From positions 7,049,001 through 7,113,000 of the forward strand of contig NZ_AP021875.1 of NCBI RefSeq assembly GCF_009688965.1: a DNA stretch of 64,000 nt, given 5' to 3'. The notes under the pieces are model-generated. The model was not told where the DNA came from and did not search any database. It saw nothing but the letters and a program-made list of their open reading frames with translations. Position numbers and translations under genes: made by a program. This document shows positions 8,620 through 16,297 of the stretch, piece after piece. This DNA is from Desulfosarcina widdelii. Lineage in GTDB: Bacteria > Desulfobacterota > Desulfobacteria > Desulfobacterales > Desulfosarcinaceae. How positions within the stretch are numbered: position 1 is the stretch's first letter; every line of letters begins with the position of its first letter.

Positions 8620-10088
8620 AGGCCTCCTCCTTTGGTCGGCAGTGTGATCGTAAAGGTTGTTCCCTGATTCTCATGGCTGAAAAGATCGACGCTTCCGCCG
8701 TGCTCGCGGATAATCCGTTCGACAATGCTCAGCCCCAGTCCCGTGCCGTCTTCCTTGGTTGTGAAAAAGGGGTCGAATACCTTCTTGATGGCCGACGGGG
8801 GGATGCCCGGTCCGTTGTCAATGATCCGGATTTCAGCCAGCAGCCGATCGGAAGGGTTGCCGGTCACGCGTTCGTGGATGTCGATGGTGCCGCCGCCGGA
8901 CATGGCCTCACAGGCGTTGACGATCAGATTGACCAGGACCTCCTTGAGCTGGTCGGGGTCGGCATCGACAGTCGGCAGCAACTTTTCGCGATGGACGGTG
9001 GCCTCCACATGGTAGGATTCCAGACGATAGTGCAACAGCCGCATGGCCGTATCCACCACGGTAGACGGGCTGATCGGCTGCATTTTGAGCCGCGGCGGCC
9101 GGGAGAATTCCAGAAAGTTCTGGACGATGGTGTCGATGTGGTCAATCTCCTCGGAGATGACCTCGAAATCCTCTTTCTGGGTGCCGGACAGCTCCAGGGA
9201 CCGGTTTAACGAGAAGAGACGCATTTTGACGGAGGTGAAAGGATTGCGCACACTGTGGGCCATGCCTGCCGCCAGCTTCCCCACCATGGCCATCTTTTCC
9301 GCCTGCAGCAGGTTCTCGCGGCTTTTTTCCAGGGCCTCCTGGGTCTGCCCCACATCTTCGATGAGTCCGCGCACGCTTTTACTCAGCGTTGTGACCACGT
9401 TGCCGGACAGCTCGATATCCTCGCTGCGGCTGGCTTCCATGATCAAGGCGCGCAAAGGGTTGAGAATCTGGAAAACCAGCAGGTAGATGAGCAGCCCCAC
9501 CAGCAGGATGTGGGTCACGATAACCGCCATGGCGGTATCCCGCAGCCGTGCCGCTTCGATCAGCGCCGACCGTTTGGCTTCCATGATCGATCGGGTCTGC
9601 TCCTGTTTGTACTTTTCGCACATCTGAAGGATGTTGAAAAAGCGGCTGCGCACTTCCTGGTGCAGTTTCGATCCGAACTGGATCTGCCCGGATTTGTAGA
9701 AATCGATCACGTTGTCCTTGTCCCGGATATAGTGATCGTATTCCTCGGCGATGCGGGCAATGGTTTCCCTCTGTTCCGTGGAATGGGCCAGAACTTCGGC
9801 CCGGCCCAACTGTTCGCTGAATATGCGGCGATACTCCTTTAGCTGCACCAGCCAGTCCGGGTTTCCGTCGAGAAAATAGTAAGAGACGAACCCTTTCTGG
9901 TTGACCAGCGCGATTTCCAGTGATTCGGCGCTTTGAAAGGCCACCAGGTTTTTCTCGGTGATGGTGGTCAGTACGCCCTCGATGCTGTAGGAATACCAGA
10001 CCATGACCGCGGCACCGGAAAACGTGACCAGAAAAATCGCAGCCAGGTGGATGTAGATTCTGTTTTTAAGACTGATGCGGGACCACAT
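8616..10088 (-). CDS. Membrane sensor histidine kinase, partner of the NtrC-type regulator
   Basis: 490 residues. Two membrane helices (about 10-32 and 187-210) bracket a mostly helical periplasmic sensor of about 150 residues. A linker and coiled coil follow, then a HisKA domain with phospho-acceptor His in GMAHSVRNP (about 278). The ATPase domain has N, G1 (DNGPGIPP) and G2 (GTGLGLSIV) boxes. AAAGGAACC lies before the ATG. The gene overlaps the regulator downstream by 4 bases and the PEP-synthase-like gene upstream by 23 bases, so the three are translationally linked. Confidence 0.92.
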   Translation of the reverse strand: MWSRISLKNRIYIHLAAIFLVTFSGAAVMVWYSYSIEGVLTTITEKNLVAFQSAESLEIALVNQKGFVSYYFLDGNPDWLVQLKEYRRIFSEQLGRAEVLAHSTEQRETIARIAEEYDHYIRDKDNVIDFYKSGQIQFGSKLHQEVRSRFFNILQMCEKYKQEQTRSIMEAKRSALIEAARLRDTAMAVIVTHILLVGLLIYLLVFQILNPLRALIMEASRSEDIELSGNVVTTLSKSVRGLIEDVGQTQEALEKSRENLLQAEKMAMVGKLAAGMAHSVRNPFTSVKMRLFSLNRSLELSGTQKEDFEVISEEIDHIDTIVQNFLEFSRPPRLKMQPISPSTVVDTAMRLLHYRLESYHVEATVHREKLLPTVDADPDQLKEVLVNLIVNACEAMSGGGTIDIHERVTGNPSDRLLAEIRIIDNGPGIPPSAIKKVFDPFFTTKEDGTGLGLSIVERIIREHGGSVDLFSHENQGTTFTITLPTKGGGL

Positions 10089-12696
10089 GAACGGTTCCTT
10101 TCAACATCGCTTCGATCTGGTCGATCATCTTCTGCCGGTAATGCGCCAGCATGGCCGGGTTGGCCATGACCATGTCCAACTGGCGGGTATGAATGGTCAG
10201 GTACCCCAGGATTTTCAGTTTGTCAGCCATTGTCGCAGTATCGTGCTGTTCGATGCGGGACCGCAGCGCATCCTTGGCGATTTCACTTCTGAACCCGTAT
10301 TGATCCAGCAGATCCTTTACCAGATGGACCCGTTTCAAACGGCGGTTGAAGTCGGCCGCCCCACCCTTGAACTGGAAACTGACATAGTTTTCCGTGGTCC
10401 GGTCTCCCACCAGCGCTTCGGTTATGGCGAAGTGAAATCCCAGGCGGGACTGCAGGCTGCAATAATTTTTCGATATCATAAAATAGTTGCGGTTGGCCAT
10501 GGTTGTCCGCACCGTGGGCAGCAAAGCTTGATTCTGGGTGGCCTGGAACATCACCGACATGAAACCCTTGCCGTCCACCGGCGGCGGTCCTTCCCACGGA
10601 TAGGTGCTGATGCCTTCCCACAGCGCCAGCATGGGGATGGAGGCCACATTGTCGATGTCCACATACCGGTCCGTGGCTGCGTCGGTTTTGAAGCCGTCAT
10701 CCAGGTTGAGCACCCACCACTGCATGGGAATGTTGACGCGCAGCTGTTTGGACGAACGTTCGGGAAACCGGTGGGTCTTGCCGAAGCGAAACATCTCGTG
10801 AACGCTTTTCTCGTGGCAAAACCGGGTGATATCGTGCAGCGTGCGGCAATTGGCCGCCGTAAAGGAATGGCTGTCCGGGTCCAGCAGGTTCAACGGGGTG
10901 ATCAGACCCGCGGCCTGTTCGAGAACTTCGTAAATCGGGGTGCCCTTCATGAGCGCCTTGGATTTCTTCGCAAGATTTTCGGTCAGCAGGGAAGGGACCG
11001 TTCCGGGATAAATCCGTCCGGCATCGGCATCCACCGTGACCTCTGCTTTTCCGGTGAGCCGCTCGATGGCGCCCTCGGCACCGAAAAGGGCCGGCACGTT
11101 GAATTCCCGGGCCACATTGGCCAGATGACCGGTCAGGCTTCCCTTTTCGCTGACAACGGCCGCCGCCCGGGGCAACAGCGCGGCCCAGCGGGCCAGGGCC
11201 CGGTCGGTGACGATGACCCCGCCGTCGGGAAACTGCAGGGCGTCGACGTCTTTAAGGAGAAGATGAACCGGCCCGGCTGCAACGCCGGGAGATGCGGTGA
11301 TGCCGCCCTGATAAAGACTGGGCGGCAGGTGGTCGTCGCCCGCTTCCGTCATCCGGTTCGGGGCGGTGACGACTTGCAGGGGCCGGCATTGCAGCAGAAC
11401 GATGTCACCGGACCCGTCGATGGCCCATTCGATGTCCTGGGGCCTGCCGTAGGTCTCTTCGATGCGCAGCGCCACTTCGGCCAGGTCCACGGCCTGACGG
11501 TCGGTGAGCGAGGCCAGGGACATGTCGGGACCGGTGTCGTCCAACCGGCAGACCCCCTCGTCCGGGTAGCAGACATATTTTTTCTCTTTGGTGGCGATCT
11601 GACGCTGGATAACCTTGACTTCCGGTTCTTTGGTCACGCGAAAGAGGTCCGTTGCTGTCGTGCCCTCCACAACGGCCTTGGGCAGCCCCCAGGCGGCGTT
11701 GATGATTATCGACCGGTCCCGGATGTTCATGGGGTTGGCCGTGTAAAGCACCCCGCCGCTGACGGCGTCCACCATCTGCATCACCCCCACGCACATCTCC
11801 GTAGTTTCGCCGCAGATGCCCCGATTGAGACAATACGACATGACCGAAGGGGAATAGGCCGCCGCCACGATCTGTTTGTAGGTGTCCGGCAGATGTTCGG
11901 GTTCGATGTTCAGAGCGCTTTGATAGACGCCGGCAAAGGAGGCGCCCTCCTGGTCTTCGTTCAGGGCGCTGGATCGCACGGCCAGGCGCACTTTCGACCG
12001 ATGGCGGGCGGACAGTTCCTCGTAGGCCGCCATGATGGCGCTCTCCAGTTCCGGGGGCAGGGGCGCGGCCTGGATGAGTTTGCGAACGTCGGCACTGACG
12101 GTATAAAGCTGGTGGGATCCTTTTTCCTCGGCAACCTGGATCCGCCGGCGGATTTCAGTTTGAAGGTCGTTGTGATCCAAAAACAGGTGGAAGGCCCGGG
12201 CTGTGATGACAAAACCGTCGGGCACCCGAATCTGCAGACGGTTGGCCATTTCCCCCAAATTGGCCATCTTCATGCCGACCTGATCGGCGTGGCCGATATT
12301 CATGTCCGAGAACGGCAGAATCAGCGGTCCCTGGGGGCTGGCTGGCCGCCGGGGATTGACCAGGGCGTCGAGGTCCTGTCGGATCGCATCCAGGCGGGAT
12401 GACAGGGCCTTGTATTTTCCCGGCGCCAGCTCATACAGGTGCTGGACGATCTGGTAGACGCGGGTGTAGGCCCCCATGGCGCGCGAGCGGATGAATTTCA
12501 TGCCGAAGGGAAAATCGCCTGCCAGGGACATTTCCAGGTCGGCCATGATTTCCAGGGCCTGATTGTTGGCATTTAACAGCAGTTTGAAGTGATGATAGCG
12601 CGATTGGAATTCGAGACGCAGGGCCTCGGCATCACCGGTGTCCACACTTTTTTTGTCGGCAGTAAACCGGTCGATGAGTCGTTGCCAGAGGCCCAT
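10066..12696 (-). CDS. PEP-synthase/PPDK-like protein lacking the PEP-binding barrel
   Basis: 876 residues. After about 140 residues of helical N-terminal region comes a PPDK-type ATP-grasp domain (about 145-440; KMANLGEMANRLQIRVPDGF is its Gly-rich start). A swivelling phosphohistidine domain follows (about 475-560) with the catalytic-type His in GSLTGHLANVARE. In PEP synthase or PPDK a TIM barrel that binds PEP/pyruvate should follow. Here the last 300 residues show no such barrel motifs and are unrecognised. It may phosphorylate another acceptor through its His, or regulate the overlapping kinase. It is co-encoded with the kinase, the NtrC-type regulator and, upstream, a TauE/SafE carrier. 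Confidence 0.75.
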   Translation of the reverse strand: MGLWQRLIDRFTADKKSVDTGDAEALRLEFQSRYHHFKLLLNANNQALEIMADLEMSLAGDFPFGMKFIRSRAMGAYTRVYQIVQHLYELAPGKYKALSSRLDAIRQDLDALVNPRRPASPQGPLILPFSDMNIGHADQVGMKMANLGEMANRLQIRVPDGFVITARAFHLFLDHNDLQTEIRRRIQVAEEKGSHQLYTVSADVRKLIQAAPLPPELESAIMAAYEELSARHRSKVRLAVRSSALNEDQEGASFAGVYQSALNIEPEHLPDTYKQIVAAAYSPSVMSYCLNRGICGETTEMCVGVMQMVDAVSGGVLYTANPMNIRDRSIIINAAWGLPKAVVEGTTATDLFRVTKEPEVKVIQRQIATKEKKYVCYPDEGVCRLDDTGPDMSLASLTDRQAVDLAEVALRIEETYGRPQDIEWAIDGSGDIVLLQCRPLQVVTAPNRMTEAGDDHLPPSLYQGGITASPGVAAGPVHLLLKDVDALQFPDGGVIVTDRALARWAALLPRAAAVVSEKGSLTGHLANVAREFNVPALFGAEGAIERLTGKAEVTVDADAGRIYPGTVPSLLTENLAKKSKALMKGTPIYEVLEQAAGLITPLNLLDPDSHSFTAANCRTLHDITRFCHEKSVHEMFRFGKTHRFPERSSKQLRVNIPMQWWVLNLDDGFKTDAATDRYVDIDNVASIPMLALWEGISTYPWEGPPPVDGKGFMSVMFQATQNQALLPTVRTTMANRNYFMISKNYCSLQSRLGFHFAITEALVGDRTTENYVSFQFKGGAADFNRRLKRVHLVKDLLDQYGFRSEIAKDALRSRIEQHDTATMADKLKILGYLTIHTRQLDMVMANPAMLAHYRQKMIDQIEAMLKGTVHVVPHQS

Positions 12697-12788
12697 TGAT
12701 GTTTCTTGATTCCCGAGTTAGGAGGTTTCATACAAAGCCCGCTAGTTGCGGTACGCTTCAACTCTTCACATTGCAGAGGTCAGAGAGC

Positions 12789-12896
12789 GGAGATCGGAAG
12801 TCGGATGTCTGAAGTCAGAGGACCGATGTCGGATGTCGGAAGACGGAAGGTGGCTATTCAACTTCCGTCTTCCGTCCTCGGTCCTCCGACCTCCGT
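12789..12896. repeat. Array of GGANGTC heptads with inverted half, hairpin-forming
   Basis: Nine contiguous 7-mers occupy 12789-12851 (GGAGATC, GGAAGTC, GGATGTC, TGAAGTC, AGAGGAC, CGATGTC, GGATGTC, GGAAGAC, GGAAGGT). After a short spacer, five 7-mers of the opposite sense fill 12862-12896 (CTTCCGT twice, then CCTCGGT, CCTCCGA, CCTCCGT). The inner arms 12837-12849 and 12862-12874 pair perfectly over 13 bp. The array abuts the stop codon (12897-12899) of the minus-strand gene upstream and probably terminates or attenuates its transcript before the PEP-synthase-like gene. Confidence 0.85.
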
Positions 12897-13583
12897 CTAG
12901 TGCTCCAGCCGCAATCCCCAGCCCTCGAAAAGATCCATGATGCCGAAACCATACCACAAGGTGTAGACCACGTAAAAGATCAACGAAAAAAGGACAACCC
13001 CGAAGCGGTCGGAAATGTTCTGAGCCTCGATGCCGTAATAGTTATAGGCGGTTTCCACGGCCTTGGCCTTTACCATGTCCGCGATCTTGGCCGCCTTGAA
13101 CTGTTTTTGCTTTTTCAGGCTGAAGTCCATGGACTTGAGCGCGCTCCACCAGTTGTACAGCGCCGCCTTTTCGGCGTAGCCGTACTTGGCGGATACGGCC
13201 GCGCCGTCGTTGTCGTACATCAACTGGGCGTCGTCCAGGCAGTAGCCGAGAATTTTGGCCATGTTGCCGGTTACCGTCAGTTGGTTGCCCTCCTGGCCGA
13301 CCTGGGCGCCGGCCTTCATGAACAGGGACACGGTCTGCTGGGCCTGGACCTCGCTGGCCATGGTCAGGTTCACGGTCAGGTCCGACTGTTCGAGACTTTG
13401 CACTTCCGTGCGAACCGAATCGATGTAGTAGGCCGATCCCTTGGAGATGGAGTTATAAAGGTTGTCGAGATATTCCAGTCCGTTGTGCCCGTTGAACAGG
13501 GGCATGAAAATGGCGACGAGAATAACGATGAACATCGCTATCAGAACCAGGCCGGTGGTGAATTTTTTCTTATGTGCGATCAT
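12897..13583 (-). CDS. Membrane protein of unknown function linked to the TauE/SafE carrier
   Basis: 228 residues starting MIAHKKKFTTGLVLIAMF. The ATG at 13583 overlaps the stop of the carrier gene by ATGA coupling; a longer reading from 13679 would lie inside the carrier gene. One helix near the N-terminus (about 8-30) and one or two near the C-terminus (about 185-210) flank a soluble domain of about 150 residues, probably periplasmic. I do not recognise the family. Tight coupling suggests it is an accessory subunit of the carrier. Confidence 0.75.
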   Translation of the reverse strand: MIAHKKKFTTGLVLIAMFIVILVAIFMPLFNGHNGLEYLDNLYNSISKGSAYYIDSVRTEVQSLEQSDLTVNLTMASEVQAQQTVSLFMKAGAQVGQEGNQLTVTGNMAKILGYCLDDAQLMYDNDGAAVSAKYGYAEKAALYNWWSALKSMDFSLKKQKQFKAAKIADMVKAKAVETAYNYYGIEAQNISDRFGVVLFSLIFYVVYTLWYGFGIMDLFEGWGLRLEH

Positions 13584-14869
13584 GCGTGTTCTCCCTCCCC
13601 TTTGAGTACCGAGATGTTTTTCAAAAAGGTTCCGATCACCCAGACGCCGAAGCCGGCGATTACGATGAAAAAGGCCCACACACCGATGGTGTCCAGCGTC
13701 TTGCCGAGCGCCTTGGAGATGTCGATGACGCCCATTTCTCCCAGTTTGGCGGGCAGGGCGAAGAAACGGTTGACGAAACCGGCCAGGACGGCCATGGCGT
13801 AAAAGCCGCGGATGGTGATGCCGGGAACCACCTTGGTGACCATGGCACCGATCTGGATGCCCAACAGCGATCCCAGCAGCATGCCCATGGCCAGGGTATA
13901 GAAGATAAACCCGTAAATGGCGTACTGACTGATGGATGCGTAGCCGGCGGTGAAGACGATCTGGAAGATGTCGGTGCCCACCGTGGTCATGGAGGAGACG
14001 CCCAGCATGTAGACGAATATGGGGAAGGTGAGAAAACCACCGCCCACGCCCATGATGCCGGCCGCCAGCCCCACCAGGGCGCCGGAGAGTACCAGAAATA
14101 CCCAGGAAATGCTGCGGCCGCCGGGGGTGAAGTCGAAATCGAACTTGACCATGGGGGGAATGTTGACCGCCTGAAGCTTCTTGGGCAGGCCGCCCAGCTC
14201 TGCGCCCTCGGCCTTGCCGCCGCCGTGGGCATCACCGGTGTCGCCCGACTTTCTGGCCTTGAGAAAATCCAGCATGGCGTAGCAGCCCAGAAAACCGAGC
14301 ATCAGGGCGTAGATGGTCGTGATGAAGGCGTCGGACAGCACCGGGTTAAGCTCATACAATACCCGGTTGATCAGGCCGCCGGCCGTAGCCCCCAGGATGG
14401 CGCCGATGAGAAAGACCACGGCCAGCGGAACCGAAACATTGCCCAGTTTACGGTGGATGATGCTGCCCATGATGGCCTTTGCGAAGATGTGAAACAAATC
14501 CGTTCCCACGGCCAGAATACCCTTGATGCCGGCGCTCATCAAAGCCGGTGCAATGATGAAACCGCCGCCGGCGCCGATGCAGCCGGTGATCAGCCCGGCA
14601 CCCAGACCGATGAGGATGGAGACAATGAAGATGCCGGTGGAGTAAAATGCCGGGCTGTATGCTTTCTTGCCGCCGAGAATGTCGGGAATGGCACTGCCCA
14701 CCTGGTCGGCGAAGACGAAGCCGCCGAGAATGACCGGAACCAGAAGCAGGAGCAGGAGCAGTACCCGTTTGCGGCTGTGCAGGATATTGGCGGACATCTG
14801 GATTTCCCAGCGGGCATGGGCCCGGGCTCCTGCCATCATGAATTGGCCCCATTGTTTGAAAAAGTTCAT
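13580..14869 (-). CDS. TauE/SafE (TSUP) family anion permease
   Basis: 429 residues with two similar halves of about four helices each, as in the TSUP family. Half one contains GLGAGLITGCIGAGGGFIIAP (about 118-138) and half two contains GLAAGIMGVGGGFLTFP (about 265-281), the paired Gly-rich family signatures. A cytosolic linker of about 70 residues joins them. The family exports or imports sulfite, sulfoacetate, sulfonates or related organic anions. In a sulfate reducer a sulfur-oxyanion substrate is plausible but unproven. It heads the run of membrane protein, PEP-synthase-like protein, kinase and NtrC regulator. Confidence 0.88.
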   Translation of the reverse strand: MNFFKQWGQFMMAGARAHARWEIQMSANILHSRKRVLLLLLLLVPVILGGFVFADQVGSAIPDILGGKKAYSPAFYSTGIFIVSILIGLGAGLITGCIGAGGGFIIAPALMSAGIKGILAVGTDLFHIFAKAIMGSIIHRKLGNVSVPLAVVFLIGAILGATAGGLINRVLYELNPVLSDAFITTIYALMLGFLGCYAMLDFLKARKSGDTGDAHGGGKAEGAELGGLPKKLQAVNIPPMVKFDFDFTPGGRSISWVFLVLSGALVGLAAGIMGVGGGFLTFPIFVYMLGVSSMTTVGTDIFQIVFTAGYASISQYAIYGFIFYTLAMGMLLGSLLGIQIGAMVTKVVPGITIRGFYAMAVLAGFVNRFFALPAKLGEMGVIDISKALGKTLDTIGVWAFFIVIAGFGVWVIGTFLKNISVLKGEGEHA

Positions 14870-14953
14870 ATCCTCCCTCGCTTTTCTTTTAAGGTTGACA
14901 GAATCCTACATAAGTTATGCATCGCTGTGATATTCGATTGCCGTTGATATGCC

Positions 14954-14981
14954 GAGGCCAGAGGTCCGAGGTCAGAAGTCG
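14954..14981. repeat. Short GAGGTCN heptad array
   Basis: Four contiguous 7-mers GAGGCCA, GAGGTCC, GAGGTCA and GAAGTCG lie between the carrier gene and the receiver gene at 15007. They match the other intergenic heptad arrays in unit length but have their own consensus. No inverted partner is seen. Confidence 0.7.
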
Positions 14982-15006
14982 GATCGCTGCCCCTGGCTTG
15001 CGGCTT

Positions 15007-15420
15007 TTAGCCTCCCGCCCCGAGATCGACGCTCATGCGATCGATCTTGCCTTCATGGATGGTTTTTTTCTTGAAGGCGTCTTCTGCCTTGTAGAGCAGT
15101 TCGTCCATGTCCATGGGTTTCATCAGGTAGTCGAAAGCGCCCATCTGCATGCCTTCGATGGCCACCTCCATGCTGGCATGCCCGGTGAGCATGATCACCT
15201 CCACCAGGGGATAGCGTTTTTTGATTTCCCGCAGGGTTTCGATGCCGTCCATGCCGGGCATGCGAACGTCCAGGATCACCACGTCAATCGGGTTGGCATC
15301 CAGCCAGGACAAGGCCTTGTCACCGCTCTCGACGCCATGCACATCGACATTGCGCCGCTGCATGCGTTTGAGAAGGGTGTCGCGGAAATCGGACTCGTCA
15401 TCTACCAGTAGCAGTTTCAT
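15007..15420 (-). CDS. Stand-alone response regulator receiver (third of three)
   Basis: 137 residues starting MKLLLVDDESDFRDTLL. The receiver has DD at 7-8, phospho-acceptor D in VVILDVRMPGMDG, T in VIMLTGHAS and K in YLMKPMD. A short helical tail follows and there is no output domain. The ATG at 15420 overlaps the end of the preceding receiver by 23 bases. It should take a phosphoryl group from the kinase at 16298-18031 and act by protein contact or as a relay. Confidence 0.9.
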   Translation of the reverse strand: MKLLLVDDESDFRDTLLKRMQRRNVDVHGVESGDKALSWLDANPIDVVILDVRMPGMDGIETLREIKKRYPLVEVIMLTGHASMEVAIEGMQMGAFDYLMKPMDMDELLYKAEDAFKKKTIHEGKIDRMSVDLGAGG

Positions 15421-15826
15421 CCGTGTTCTCCCTTTGGCGGACTGCCTCGTGAATCTTGGCGACCAGTTCCGCCAGTTCGTGGGGCTTGGTGAGATAGTCG
15501 AAAGCCCCATGACGCATCCCCTCGATGGACGCTTTCTCCGAACCGTGCCCGGTGAGCATGATGACCGGCATGTGAGGATCCATTTTTTTGAATATTTTCA
15601 AAATTTCGATGCCGTCCATGTCTTCGAGCTTCAGATCCAGCACGGCCACATCGAAATCCAAACGCCTGAGGGCCTGGATCCCCTCGGCTCCCGAAAAGGT
15701 CCGGGTGACCTGGATGCCCCGCTTGGCCAGCCGCTTGGACAGCACATCGACGAAGCCCTTCTCGTCGTCCACCAGCAGCAGGCGGATGGGATCGCAGCCA
15801 CCGTTTTTCCGCCTGTCGGAGGGCAT
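15398..15826 (-). CDS. Stand-alone response regulator receiver (second of three)
   Basis: About 142 residues if started at the ATG at 15826, 7 bases after the preceding receiver ends; ribosome-site support is weak and an ATG at 15874 is an alternative. Receiver residues are intact: DDE in LLLVDDEKGF, D in VAVLDLKLEDMDG, T in VIMLTGHGS and K in YLTKPHE. It has no output domain. It diverges more from its two neighbours than they do from each other (LKLEDMDG in place of V-K/R-MPGMDG), so it may have a distinct partner. Confidence 0.88.
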   Translation of the reverse strand: MPSDRRKNGGCDPIRLLLVDDEKGFVDVLSKRLAKRGIQVTRTFSGAEGIQALRRLDFDVAVLDLKLEDMDGIEILKIFKKMDPHMPVIMLTGHGSEKASIEGMRHGAFDYLTKPHELAELVAKIHEAVRQRENTDETATGR

Positions 15827-15833
15827 CGCCGGC

Positions 15834-16268
15834 TCAGTATGCTCGCCTTGCCGTGATCTCCTTGATTCGGGCATTGGTGATCTTCTCCTCGTGCTGACGT
15901 TTTTTGGCGGCCGCTTCCGACACCTTGTCAAGCAGGTGATCCATGTCGCATGGTTTCAGCAGGTAATCGAAAGCGCCCAGTTTCATCCCCTCGATGGCCG
16001 ACTCCACGGTGGCATGGCCGGTGAGCATGATCACCTCCACCAAAGGGGCCTGACTTTTAATGGCCTTGAGGGTTTCGACACCGTCCATGCCGGGCATCTT
16101 GACATCCAGGATGACGACTTCCGCCTTGCTGTCGTCGGTCAGTTTCTTCAGGGCCTCGTCACCGCTGAAAGCCTGTTCCACCTCAAGGTCCCGTCGTTTC
16201 AGGCGCTTGGTCATTGCCTCTACAAAGGGGACCTCGTCGTCTACAAGCATGATCGTTGCGATAGCCAT
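15834..16268 (-). CDS. Stand-alone response regulator receiver (first of three)
   Basis: 144 residues preceded by AAGGAGAG. The receiver has DDE at the end of strand 1, D in VVILDVKMPGMDG, T in VIMLTGHAT and K in YLLKPCD. The tail EEKITNARIKEITARRAY is a basic helix of a kind also seen on the receivers at 19602 and 27878, which marks a local paralogous family. It follows the Cache kinase by 29 bases and is probably its primary phospho-acceptor. Confidence 0.92.
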   Translation of the reverse strand: MAIATIMLVDDEVPFVEAMTKRLKRRDLEVEQAFSGDEALKKLTDDSKAEVVILDVKMPGMDGVETLKAIKSQAPLVEVIMLTGHATVESAIEGMKLGAFDYLLKPCDMDHLLDKVSEAAAKKRQHEEKITNARIKEITARRAY

Positions 16269-16297
16269 GGGTGTTCTCTCCTTTCGTTCTCGTTGGC

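Noticed and set aside
12897..14947. Long plus-strand open frames opposite the carrier and membrane genes
   Set aside because: These are shadows of GC-rich coding on the minus strand; they lack ribosome sites and have His/Gly/Asp-rich low-complexity sequence. The same holds for similar long frames opposite 20942-23152, 25929-27149 and 10075-12402.
14940..14954. CGGCATATCAACGGC on the minus strand as a sigma-54 promoter for the TauE/SafE carrier
   Set aside because: GG-N10-GC spacing is kept, but the flanking consensus bases differ (CGGC at -12) and no TTTACA-N3-TGTAAA repeat lies upstream.
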